The notes under the pieces are model-generated. The model saw nothing but the letters and a program-made list of their open reading frames with translations, made no database searches and was not told the origin of the DNA. The translations under genes were made by a program, and so were the position numbers. 64,000 nt of DNA from JACVRX01 sp046726315 (GTDB lineage: Bacteria > Actinomycetota > Actinomycetes > Jiangellales > Jiangellaceae). The stretch's first letter is position 1, and each line of letters opens with the position of its first letter. The stretch is taken from the NCBI GenBank assembly GCA_046726315.1, contig JBKPAG010000017.1, forward strand, positions 1 through 64,000. The letters are read 5' to 3'. Positions 8,272 to 15,569 of the stretch are shown here, piece after piece.

Positions 8272-8996
8272 CGCCCCGGATTACCTTCGCGACTGCAGGC
8301 CGGGTTCTCGCCCAGCTCCGCCACGACCCTCGCACCCTGGCCTTGCTGCTGTTCGTGCCAACCGTGCTGCTCACGTTGTTGTGGTGGATCTACGAGGGCG
8401 GGCCGACCTTCGATCTGATCGGTCCGGCTCTACTGGCCCTGTTCCCGTTCGTCGGGATGTTCCTGGTCACCTCTATCGCGACGCTTCGTGAGCGCACGTC
8501 GGGCACGCTCGAGCGACTGCTCGCGATGCCGATGGGCAAATTGGACTTCCTGCTGGGATACGCCTTGGCCTTCGGGTTGATGGCGATGTTGCAGGCGCTG
8601 ATCGCTTCCGGAGTGGCGGTCGGGCTGCTCGGACTCGAGGTCGCCGGCCCGACATCGTTGCTGATCACCGTCGCCGTTCTCGATGCATTGCTCGGCGTCG
8701 CATTGGGCTTGTTCGTCAGTGCGTTCGCAGCCACCGAGTTCCAGGTTGTCCAGTTCATGCCAGCGCTGGTGCTGCCGCAGATCCTGCTCTGTGGGCTGTT
8801 CGTCGCCCGGGACGAGTTGCCGACGGTGTTGAGCGCGATCTCCGACGTGCTGCCGCTGTCCTATGCCGTGGATGCAATGCGCGAGGTCCAGACCAATGTG
8901 GAGCCTGTTGTCGGGGGATACGCATTGATCATCGCGGCGTTCGCCGTCGGCCTGTTGACGCTGGGCGCCGCCACGCTCCGTCGCCGGACGGCGTGA
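8268..8996 (+). CDS. ABC-2 type transporter permease
   Basis: 242 residues with about six hydrophobic spans: LALLLFVPTVLLTLLWWIY, ALLALFPFVGMFLVTSIA, FLLGYALAFGLMAMLQALIA, SLLITVAVLDALLGVALGLF, LVLPQILLCGLFVA and ALIIAAFAVGLLTLGAATL. The loop RERTSGTLERLLAMPMGKLDFLLGY is the typical ABC-2 permease signature found between the second and third spans. It partners with the overlapping ATPase. Stop at 8996; a 95-base gap without recognisable features follows before the proline dehydrogenase gene. Confidence 0.92.
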   Translation: MTPRITFATAGRVLAQLRHDPRTLALLLFVPTVLLTLLWWIYEGGPTFDLIGPALLALFPFVGMFLVTSIATLRERTSGTLERLLAMPMGKLDFLLGYALAFGLMAMLQALIASGVAVGLLGLEVAGPTSLLITVAVLDALLGVALGLFVSAFAATEFQVVQFMPALVLPQILLCGLFVARDELPTVLSAISDVLPLSYAVDAMREVQTNVEPVVGGYALIIAAFAVGLLTLGAATLRRRTA

Positions 8997-9091
8997 CCGC
9001 GAAACCAACGAGGCAAGGGAGGAGCCCGAGAAGGAGGCCCGGTGCCGTAGCCTGACGCGGTCGGGGCTGGCGAGTGGAGGGTAGGGCCGAG

Positions 9092-10021
9092 GTGGTCGGG
9101 CGGGTGCTGTTGGGGGTGTCAGAAAGCCAGCGGCTGCGCAACCTAATCGAAAAGGCGCCGATCTCGCGCGGTGTTGTCACCCGGTTCATCGCGGGCGACG
9201 ACACCACCGACGCGGTGCGGGTGACGAGCGACCTCGTCAACGAGGGCCTGACTGCGACGATCGACCATCTGGGCGAGGACACCCTCGATCGTGCCCAGGC
9301 CGAGCACATCGCCGCGGAGTACGTGCAGCTGCTCAATTCGCTCCATGCAGCCGGCCTGAGTGGATCCGCCGAGGTTTCGGTCAAGCTGTCCGCCGTCGGG
9401 CAGGCGCTGCCCGGTGACGGCGAACAGATCGCGAAAGACAACGCCCGGGAGATCTGCCAGGCAGCCGTCGATGCCGGTACGACGGTCACCCTCGACATGG
9501 AGGACCACACGACGACGGACTCCACGTTGGCGATCGCGGCCGAGCTGCGCAAGGACTTCCCCGCCACCGGCATCGTGCTCCAGGCCTACTTGCATCGGAC
9601 CGAGAACGACTGTCGGCAGCTGTCCTTCGCTGGGTCGCGAGTGCGGTTGTGCAAAGGCGCCTACAACGAGCCGGCCACTGTCGCCTACCAGGACAAGGCT
9701 GACGTCGACCGCTCGTACGTGCGATGCATGAAGGTCCTGCTCGGCGGCGAGGGATACCCGATGATCGCGACCCATGATCCGCGGTTGATCGAGATCGGCG
9801 GCTCGTTGGCCGCCCGCTACCGGCGCGAGCAGGGAAGCTACGAGTACCAGATGCTCTATGGGGTGCGGCCCGATGAACAGCGCAGGCTGACCCGTGCGGG
9901 CGAAACGGTGCGCGTTTACGTGCCCTACGGGCACGAGTGGTACGGCTACATGATGCGGCGGTTGGCGGAACGGCCGGCCAACGTGGTTTTCTTCCTGCGC
10001 GCCCTGGCGAGCCGGAAATGA
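9092..10021 (+). CDS. putB: Proline dehydrogenase (monofunctional PutB type)
   Basis: FAD-dependent oxidation of proline to pyrroline-5-carboxylate. The TIM-barrel motifs include EVSVKLSAVGQ, VTLDMEDHTTTDSTL, IVLQAYLHRTENDC, VRLCKGAYNEP, MIATHDPRLIEIG, the conserved YEYQMLYGVR and RVYVPYGHEWYGYMMRRLAERPAN. At 309 residues it matches monofunctional enzymes. GTG 9092 is preferred because a GGAGG lies about ten bases upstream; a GTG at 9074 is also in frame. The stop overlaps the proC ATG (ATGA), so a catabolic enzyme (proline to P5C) and a biosynthetic one (P5C to proline) are translated together, an arrangement that could cycle proline and P5C. Confidence 0.92.
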   Translation: MVGRVLLGVSESQRLRNLIEKAPISRGVVTRFIAGDDTTDAVRVTSDLVNEGLTATIDHLGEDTLDRAQAEHIAAEYVQLLNSLHAAGLSGSAEVSVKLSAVGQALPGDGEQIAKDNAREICQAAVDAGTTVTLDMEDHTTTDSTLAIAAELRKDFPATGIVLQAYLHRTENDCRQLSFAGSRVRLCKGAYNEPATVAYQDKADVDRSYVRCMKVLLGGEGYPMIATHDPRLIEIGGSLAARYRREQGSYEYQMLYGVRPDEQRRLTRAGETVRVYVPYGHEWYGYMMRRLAERPANVVFFLRALASRK

Positions 10022-10824
10022 CCGTCGCCATCCTCGGAGCCGGAGTCATGGGCGAGACCCTGCTCTCGGGGCTGTTGCGGGCCGGTCGCCGGGCCGAAGA
10101 CCTGCTGGTGACGGAGCGTCGCCCGGACCGGGTCAAGGAGCTCGAGGAGCGCTATGGCGTCGAGGTGGTCGACAACCCGGCTGCTGCACGGCGGGCGGAG
10201 ACGCTGGCGCTCGTCGTGAAGCCGCAGGATATGGGCGCGTTACTGGCGGAGATCGCCGACGACGTCCACGCGGGGCAACTGGTCGTGTCGCTGGCGGCGG
10301 GCATCACGACTGCCTTCATCGAGTCCCGGCTGCCCGCTGGCGTCGCCGTCGTTCGAGTGATGCCCAACACCCCAGCGCTGGTCGACGAAGGCATGGCGGC
10401 CGTCTCGCCGGGCTCGAAGTGCGACGAGGGTCATCTGCACGAGGCTGAGCAGCTGCTGCAGGCCACGGGCAAGGTCGTTCGGGTTCCGGAGAAACAGCAA
10501 GATGCCGTTACCGCGATCTCGGGCACGGGTCCGGCCTATGTGTTTTACGTGGTCGAAGCGATGATCGAGGCGGGGGTCCACCTCGGGCTGCCGCGCGCAA
10601 CAGCGACCGAGCTGGTGGTGCAGACCGTCGTGGGCTCGGCCAAACTTCTGCGCGAGACCGGGGAGCACCCGACCGTGCTGCGTGAGCGGGTGACATCCCC
10701 GGCCGGCACCACTGCGGCGGCCGTACGGCTGCTGGAAGAGGGCAAGGTTCGCGCCGACTTCCTGGCGGCGATCGAGGCCGCCCGAGACCGTTCCCGCGAA
10801 CTCGCCGCGTCCGCCGACGAGTGA
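10018..10824 (+). CDS. proC: Pyrroline-5-carboxylate reductase ProC
   Basis: Last step of proline synthesis, NAD(P)H-dependent. 268 residues with an N-terminal Rossmann fold (VAILGAGVMGETLLSGLL), VKPQDMGALL, the VVRVMPNTPALVDEGM loop and the C-terminal dimer signature SGTGPAYVFYVVEAMIEAG, ending with ERVTSPAGTTAAAVRLLEE. The ATG at 10018 overlaps the proline dehydrogenase stop. A perfect hairpin lies 34 bases after the stop. In M. tuberculosis proC (Rv0500) also sits close to the small HTH and bS22 genes, so this marks the start of a conserved block. Confidence 0.96.
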   Translation: MTVAILGAGVMGETLLSGLLRAGRRAEDLLVTERRPDRVKELEERYGVEVVDNPAAARRAETLALVVKPQDMGALLAEIADDVHAGQLVVSLAAGITTAFIESRLPAGVAVVRVMPNTPALVDEGMAAVSPGSKCDEGHLHEAEQLLQATGKVVRVPEKQQDAVTAISGTGPAYVFYVVEAMIEAGVHLGLPRATATELVVQTVVGSAKLLRETGEHPTVLRERVTSPAGTTAAAVRLLEEGKVRADFLAAIEAARDRSRELAASADE

Positions 10825-10858
10825 ATGTCGAAATGACCACGTTCACCATGCCTGTCTC

Positions 10859-10890
10859 TACTCCACCAGGCTTGCAGGCCTGGTGGAGTA
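10859..10890 (+). terminator. Perfect 13-bp hairpin after proC
   Basis: Bases 10859-10871 (TACTCCACCAGGC) are the exact reverse complement of 10878-10890, with a 6-base loop TTGCAG. It starts 34 bases past the proC stop. No T-run follows, as is usual in high-GC actinobacteria, so it may act as a transcription terminator or mRNA 3'-end stabiliser. It is read as symmetrical and could work on either strand. Confidence 0.6.
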
Positions 10891-10970
10891 CGCACTTGCC
10901 TGGTGGTGAGTCGGCGACCACGCGATGAAGGGACAGCCTCGACGGGGAGCGAAGCGTCCGGAGGCACCCT

Positions 10971-11510
10971 TTGAATGACATCTCCGTCCGGCGTATCGGT
11001 CCGGAGGACTGGATGCTGCTCCGGGACCTGCGGCTCCGCGCGCTGAGCGACTCGCCGGCGGCGTTCGGCTCGACCTACGAGGGCGAGCGTCCGCTCACCG
11101 AAGCCGACTGGCGGGACCGGCTGACTCGCCCCAGCCGCCTCTCGCTGGTCGCGTTGCTCGGTGATCAGCCGGCTGGGATCGCAGGAGGCCACGTCGAAGA
11201 AGCGGGACACGTCGAAGTGGTCTCGATGTGGGTCGTGCCCTCAGCACGAGGTCGGGGAGTGGGCGACGCGCTGGTCGATGAGGTCCTGCGCTGGGCCCGC
11301 GAACTGGACGTGCGCGAGGTGAGGCTCTGGGTGACGCGGGGCAACGTGGTAGCCGAGCGGCTCTATGAACGGCACGGGTTCGAACGCAACGGCGATGTCA
11401 AACCTCTCCCGTCCAACCCGTGCGTCGACGAGATCGGCATGCGGCTCGGCCTCTCCGAGGATCACCAGGCGCGAACGCGATCCACCGGGATCCGGATGGA
11501 CGTCGAGTAG
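10971..11510 (+). CDS. GNAT family N-acetyltransferase
   Basis: 179 residues with a standard GNAT fold: an N-terminal RRIGPEDWMLLRDLRLRAL, a central strand VEVVSMWVVPSARGRGVGDALVDEVL carrying the acetyl-CoA pyrophosphate loop (ARGRGVG), and a C-terminal ERLYERHGFERNG. Substrate is unknown. The start used is TTG 10971 (NDISVRRIG). Its last 49 bases overlap the 3' end of the convergent PPOX gene; the residues after MRLGL are probably a non-conserved tail. Confidence 0.85.
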   Translation: MNDISVRRIGPEDWMLLRDLRLRALSDSPAAFGSTYEGERPLTEADWRDRLTRPSRLSLVALLGDQPAGIAGGHVEEAGHVEVVSMWVVPSARGRGVGDALVDEVLRWARELDVREVRLWVTRGNVVAERLYERHGFERNGDVKPLPSNPCVDEIGMRLGLSEDHQARTRSTGIRMDVE

Positions 11511-11875
11511 TCGGCGAGCATCCGCTCTGGCGTCATCCGCAGAACTCGTCGGATGGTGTGCTCGTACTTCGCGATGTATGCGACGCGGACAGCTGTGGGG
11601 AGGTCATCGACCAACTCCGCAGTGCCCTCGAACGTCACGACGCCGTCGCCATGGCCGTTGCTGTTGAGGTTGACCGACACGCGTGGCTGGCGCCGGATGT
11701 TGGCGATCTTGCCAGCGGTTGGCTGGCTGCGGATCCACATGACTCCGTTGTCCCACCAGAACCAGATGACCGACGACTGCGGCTGCCCGTCCGACCGCAC
11801 GGTCGTGAGCCAGGCGTCGGCCTCCGTACGGAGGCGCTCCTTCGCGCTGACCGGCAACGTCATGTCGGTCACCAT
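11462..11875 (-). CDS. PPOX-class, probably F420-dependent oxidoreductase (TIGR03667-like)
   Basis: 137 residues of the split-barrel flavin-reductase fold. Motifs seen are ADAWLTTVRSDGQPQSSVIWF, MWIRSQPTAGKIANIRRQPR, VSVNLNSNGHGDGVVTFEGTAELV and ERMLADYSTSIRIPVDRVRAW. These are the hallmarks of the small mycobacterial Rv3369-type proteins that use F420. ATG 11875 is chosen because a strong AAGGAGGAG lies just upstream; a longer frame runs to 11917. A second probable F420-type enzyme (LLM class) is its upstream neighbour on the same strand. Confidence 0.85.
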   Translation of the reverse strand: MVTDMTLPVSAKERLRTEADAWLTTVRSDGQPQSSVIWFWWDNGVMWIRSQPTAGKIANIRRQPRVSVNLNSNGHGDGVVTFEGTAELVDDLPTAVRVAYIAKYEHTIRRVLRMTPERMLADYSTSIRIPVDRVRAW

Positions 11876-11932
11876 CGTCGCTCCTCCTTGTCCCGACCCG
11901 ACGGCCCCGAGTCTCACTGTGTCCGATGCAGC

Positions 11933-12730
11933 TCATCGAAGCCTCGGTGGGCCGGCCTGGATGCGCGCTCGGACGTCCGTGAACGGCTCGGCCGGGCCGG
12001 CCGGACCGTCCATCGCCCAGGTGGCGCCGGCCCGGGCGAGGTCGGCCACCGGAAGCTCGGGCGTGAGTGTGCCAACCACGTCGTACCCCGCCGGCGGGTC
12101 GAGCGTGCTGACGAGCTGGGCGAGCGCATCGGCGGATGGTGGGCCGGACCGCGAGTCCAGCGGAAAGATGCCATCCCAGCGCCGAGCGCGAGCGACTGGC
12201 TTGGCGTGCGGCAGTGTCGCCGCGACCCAGATCGGTGGCCGTGGCCGCTGATGTGCCGGGGGATTGAGGTGAGCGGTCACCTGGTAATGCTCGCCGTCAT
12301 GGTCGACCGGCTCGCCACGCAGGAACGCATCGATTAGGGGCAATGCCTCGTCCAGCATGGCGGCATGCAGCCGCGCCTGCATCGGCTCGCCGAATGCGCC
12401 GTACTCGGTGTCGGCCGGAACACCGAGCCCGACACCCACGATGACCCTGCCTGCGCTCAGGTGGTCCAGCGTCGCGATCTCCTTTGCGAGCTTCCACGGA
12501 CGGCGGCGAGCAACCGGCGTGACCATGGTGCCGAGTCGTACCCGGCTGGTCCTGGCCGCAATGGCCCCGAGCAGCACCCACGGATCGTGCATCGGCGGCC
12601 GGCCGACGGCGTCGAGCTGCAGGTGGTCCCAGAGGAAGAAGCCGTCCCAACCGGCATCCTCAGCTACCACCGCAAGCTCTACCAACTGCGCCGGGTCGCC
12701 GGCATTGGGCATGCTCACACCGAATCGCAT
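11933..12730 (-). CDS. LLM-class F420-dependent oxidoreductase
   Basis: 265-residue luciferase-like TIM barrel: RFGVSMPNAGDPAQLVELAV, DAGWDGFFLWDHL, the typical TSRVRLGTMVTPVARRRPWKLAKE, then LDHLSAGRVIVGVGLG and PPIWVAATLPHAKPVARARRWDG. Enzymes with this pattern bind F420 or FMN and oxidise or reduce small organics; the substrate cannot be read. It diverges from the acuC-like gene and lies 57 bases upstream of the PPOX start on the same strand. Confidence 0.87.
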   Translation of the reverse strand: MRFGVSMPNAGDPAQLVELAVVAEDAGWDGFFLWDHLQLDAVGRPPMHDPWVLLGAIAARTSRVRLGTMVTPVARRRPWKLAKEIATLDHLSAGRVIVGVGLGVPADTEYGAFGEPMQARLHAAMLDEALPLIDAFLRGEPVDHDGEHYQVTAHLNPPAHQRPRPPIWVAATLPHAKPVARARRWDGIFPLDSRSGPPSADALAQLVSTLDPPAGYDVVGTLTPELPVADLARAGATWAMDGPAGPAEPFTDVRARIQAGPPRLR

Positions 12731-12789
12731 GAGATCTGCTTACCCACGATCACCGACAACTGCATCTGCGGACCATCTAGGGTCGACAT

Positions 12790-13956
12790 GTGGCGGAGCC
12801 GGTTCTGGTGGTTTGGGACGACTCGCTGACGCACTACGACTTCGGGCCGGCACACCCGCTGAGCCCGGTCCGGCTCGACCTGACGATCCGACTCGCTCGC
12901 GAACTCGGTGTGCTCGATGGCGGGCACGTCGAGCTCGTCTCCCCGAAGGTTGCTGATGACGCGCTGCTGACGACGGTCCACACGCCCGAGTTCATCGCGG
13001 CGGTCCGGCGCGCGACCCTAGACCCAAGGCATGGCCTCGGGACCGGGGACAACCCGTGCTTCGATGCCATGCACGAGGCCAGCGCGAGGGTCGCTACCGG
13101 ATCGGTTGACGCGGCGCTGGCCGTCTGGCAGGGCCGTGTGACGCACGCCGTCAATATCGCCGGCGGCCTGCACCATGCCATGCCGAACAGCGCGTCCGGC
13201 TTCTGCGTCTACAACGACCCGGCCCTCGCGATTCGAGCGTTACTCGACGCCGGCGCCGAACGGGTCGCCTACGTGGACGTGGATGTCCATCACGGCGATG
13301 GCGTTCAGGCGATCTTTTACCACGACCCCCGGGTACTCACGATCAGCCTGCACGAGACGCCACAGCTGCTTTTTCCCGGCACCGGCTATCCGGATGAAAT
13401 TGGCGGTCCAGGAGCCGAGGGCACCGCCGTCAACGTCGCCCTGCCTCCAGGGACAACGGACAGCGGCTGGCTTCGGGCCTTCCACGCCGTCGTCCCACCA
13501 CTGCTGCGTAGCTGGCAACCGCAGATCCTGGTAACGCAGGACGGTTGCGACACTCACGTCGAAGATCCGCTGGCTCACCTGGCCCTCACCATCGATGGCC
13601 AGCGCGCCTCGTACGCGGCTCTGCACGGACTTGCGCACGAGCTATGTGCAGGCCGATGGGTGGCGACAGGCGGCGGCGGTTATGCGATCGTCGACGTCGT
13701 GCCGAGGGCATGGACCCACCTGCTTGCGGAAGCGGCTGGAACACCGGTCCGGCCCGAGACTGAAGTGCCACCGACGTGGCGCGAGTATGTCGCGGTGACG
13801 TTTGGACGCCCTGGACAACCCCGGATGACCGACGGTTCGGACGCTGTCTTCGACGACTGGTCGGCCGGTTTCGACCCCGGGAACGGGCTCGACCGGGCCA
13901 TCATGGCAACCCGCAAGGCTGTCTTCCCTTTGCACGGGATCAATCCGGAATGGTGA
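12790..13956 (+). CDS. acuC: Acetoin utilization AcuC-like / class I histone deacetylase-family protein
   Basis: 388-residue arginase/deacetylase fold. Zinc site motifs are visible: the VAYVDVDVHHGDGVQAIFY segment (Asp and His ligands) and VTQDGCDTHVEDPL (Asp ligand). The catalytic His pair is in NIAGGLHHAMPNSASGFCVYND, and ATGGGGYAIVDVVPRAW is near the C-terminus. Family members deacetylate acetyl-lysine on proteins such as acetyl-CoA synthetase. No acetyl-CoA synthetase gene is adjacent, so the acuC symbol reflects family only. GTG 12790 begins just before the conserved VWDDSLTHYDFGPAHPLSP. Confidence 0.88.
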   Translation: MAEPVLVVWDDSLTHYDFGPAHPLSPVRLDLTIRLARELGVLDGGHVELVSPKVADDALLTTVHTPEFIAAVRRATLDPRHGLGTGDNPCFDAMHEASARVATGSVDAALAVWQGRVTHAVNIAGGLHHAMPNSASGFCVYNDPALAIRALLDAGAERVAYVDVDVHHGDGVQAIFYHDPRVLTISLHETPQLLFPGTGYPDEIGGPGAEGTAVNVALPPGTTDSGWLRAFHAVVPPLLRSWQPQILVTQDGCDTHVEDPLAHLALTIDGQRASYAALHGLAHELCAGRWVATGGGGYAIVDVVPRAWTHLLAEAAGTPVRPETEVPPTWREYVAVTFGRPGQPRMTDGSDAVFDDWSAGFDPGNGLDRAIMATRKAVFPLHGINPEW

Positions 13957-14055
13957 TCTCCCTTCCCCATCAGTCACATGCGCCTCTACGATGCGGGCAC
14001 GACTGTCGACTGATCGCGCGCTAGACGCGACGGACCCGGCGTGGAGGTCGGAGCG

Positions 14056-14265
14056 ATGAGCACGATGGGTCAAGGCGGCCCGCTCGGCGAGGTGCGCTTC
14101 CTCACCGTCGCCGAAGTCGCGTCCGCAATGCGCGTCTCCAAGATGACCGTCTACCGGTTGGTGCACGCCGGGACGTTGCCGGCTGTCCAGGTGGGCCGGT
14201 CGTTTCGGATCCCCGAGCAGGCGGTGTCTGACTACCTGCGCGACTCCTACGTTCAGGCCGGCTGA
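14056..14265 (+). CDS. BldC-like excisionase-family helix-turn-helix protein
   Basis: 69 residues. RFLTVAEVASAMRVSKMTVYRLVHAG, followed by LPAVQVGRSFRIPEQAVSDYLR, is a MerR-type winged HTH of the BldC/excisionase class. In M. tuberculosis a similar gene (Rv0500A) sits between proC and the bS22 gene, and the same order is seen here. BldC in Streptomyces controls the onset of differentiation and binds direct repeats cooperatively. ATG 14056 is chosen; GTG 14041 is in frame upstream. Confidence 0.88.
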   Translation: MSTMGQGGPLGEVRFLTVAEVASAMRVSKMTVYRLVHAGTLPAVQVGRSFRIPEQAVSDYLRDSYVQAG

Positions 14266-14345
14266 GCGGGCGCAGACCCGAAACCGCTGCGCCGGCCCGC
14301 TACGCTCTACCGGCCCGATGACAGACCGACCAGCGAGGATTGCCC

Positions 14346-14447
14346 GTGGGCTCAGTGATCAAGAAGCGCCGCAAGCGGATGGCCAAGAAGAAGCACCGCA
14401 AGCTGCTGCGCAAGACCCGAGTCCAACGGCGTCGTCAAGGCAAGTAG
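14346..14447 (+). CDS. Small basic ribosomal protein bS22-like (AURKAIP1/COX24 domain), 33 residues
   Basis: GTG 14346 to TAG 14447 gives a 33-residue protein: GSVIKKRRKRMAKKKHRKLL, then RKTRVQRRRQGK. Nearly half the residues are Lys or Arg. This is the signature of the tiny actinobacterial protein annotated in mycobacteria as Rv0500B, found as bS22 in mycobacterial ribosome structures and related to the COX24/AURKAIP1 C-terminal motif. It is missed by most gene finders because of length, and a longer frame with no family signature overlaps it. Position between the HTH gene and the epimerase is conserved. Confidence 0.92.
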   Translation: MGSVIKKRRKRMAKKKHRKLLRKTRVQRRRQGK

Positions 14448-14466
14448 TCCGGCCGGTCGCCAGCCG

Positions 14467-14485
14467 ACGCCGAACGTTTCGGCGT
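14467..14485 (+). terminator. Short GC-rich hairpin after the bS22 gene
   Basis: ACGCCGAA (14467-14474) pairs perfectly with TTCGGCGT (14478-14485) around a 3-base loop CGT, 20 bases after the bS22 stop. No T-run follows. It could end or process the bS22 message before the epimerase gene, whose GAGGAGGG ribosome-binding site lies at about 14522-14529. Confidence 0.4.
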
Positions 14486-14534
14486 TGCAGCGATACGCAT
14501 CTACGATGATCTCGCCGGATGCGAGGAGGGACAG

Positions 14535-15569
14535 GTGTCCCAGGTCGTCATGGTAACGGGGGTCGCGCGCTATCTCGGAGCGCGCTTCGCCCGCATGCTC
14601 GGAGACGACCCTGCGGTGGGTCGGGTCGTCGGGATCGATGTCATCCCGCCGACACACGACTTGGGCCACTGCGAGTTCGTCCGAGCCGACATCCGCAACC
14701 CGGTCGTCGCCAAGGTGATCATGCAGGCAAAGGTCGACACGGTCGTACACATGAACGTCCTCGCGACGCCACTCGACGCGGGAGGACGGGCGCCGCAAAA
14801 GGAGATCAACGTCATCGGGACGATGCAGCTCCTGGCGGCCTGCCAGAAGGCCCCCACCGTTCAGCGCCTGGTGGTGAAGTCGTCGACCACGGTCTACGGC
14901 GCGAGCCCCCGCGACCCAGCCATGTTCACCGAGGACATGGCCCCGAAGGTGCTGCCACGGTCCGGATACGCCAAGGACTCCGTCGAGGTCGAGGCCTACG
15001 TGCGTGGGTTCTCCCGACGCCGTCCCGATGTGGCGGTGACGACGCTACGTTTCGCGAACTTCATCGGTCCGACGGTACGCACCCCGCTGACCGAGTACTT
15101 CACGCTTCCAATCCTGCCGGTGGTCTTGGGACATGACGCCCGAATGCAGTTCGTGCACGAGGATGACGGCCTTGCGGCGCTGCGCCTCGCGTGTCTGGAG
15201 GACCGGGCGGGCACGTACAACGTCGCCGGCGACGGAATCCTCATGCTCAGCCAGGCTGCGCGCCGAGCAGGTCGGCCGGTATTGCCCCTGCCGGGATTGG
15301 TGTCTACGGCAGTGGGCGGGCTGTTGCGGCGGGCCAAGATAGCCGATTTCTCCCCAGAGCAGGTCCAGTTCCTGACTTACGGTCGCGGGGTGGACACGAG
15401 CCGGATGCGCAACCGGTTCGGCTTCGAACCGAAGCACACGACGGCGCACGCGTTCGACTCGTTCGCCGATGCCCGCTGCCGTGACGGTCTGCTCGACCGT
15501 GACCGGGTTGCTTCCGTGGAGCGGGCGCTCGTCGGGGCGGTGCGCCGCATGGGTTCCGCCGATGGCTGA
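14535..15569 (+). CDS. NAD-dependent epimerase/dehydratase-family protein (atypical SDR, Rv0501/GalE2-like)
   Basis: 344 residues with an extended-SDR outline: VVMVTGVARYLGARFARML, GIDVIPPTHDLGHCEFVRADIRN, VDTVVHMNVLATP, VKSSTTVYGASPRDPAMF and TLRFANFIGP. Two key features differ from active epimerases. The dinucleotide loop reads TGVARYLG with the middle Gly missing from TGxxGxxG, and the site expected to be YxxxK reads YAKDS, with no Lys four residues after Tyr. Thus catalysis by the standard mechanism is doubtful. A similar protein (galE2, Rv0501) occupies this place in mycobacteria. GTG 14535 follows a GAGGAGGG site. The stop overlaps the acyltransferase start by eight bases. Confidence 0.85.
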   Translation: MSQVVMVTGVARYLGARFARMLGDDPAVGRVVGIDVIPPTHDLGHCEFVRADIRNPVVAKVIMQAKVDTVVHMNVLATPLDAGGRAPQKEINVIGTMQLLAACQKAPTVQRLVVKSSTTVYGASPRDPAMFTEDMAPKVLPRSGYAKDSVEVEAYVRGFSRRRPDVAVTTLRFANFIGPTVRTPLTEYFTLPILPVVLGHDARMQFVHEDDGLAALRLACLEDRAGTYNVAGDGILMLSQAARRAGRPVLPLPGLVSTAVGGLLRRAKIADFSPEQVQFLTYGRGVDTSRMRNRFGFEPKHTTAHAFDSFADARCRDGLLDRDRVASVERALVGAVRRMGSADG

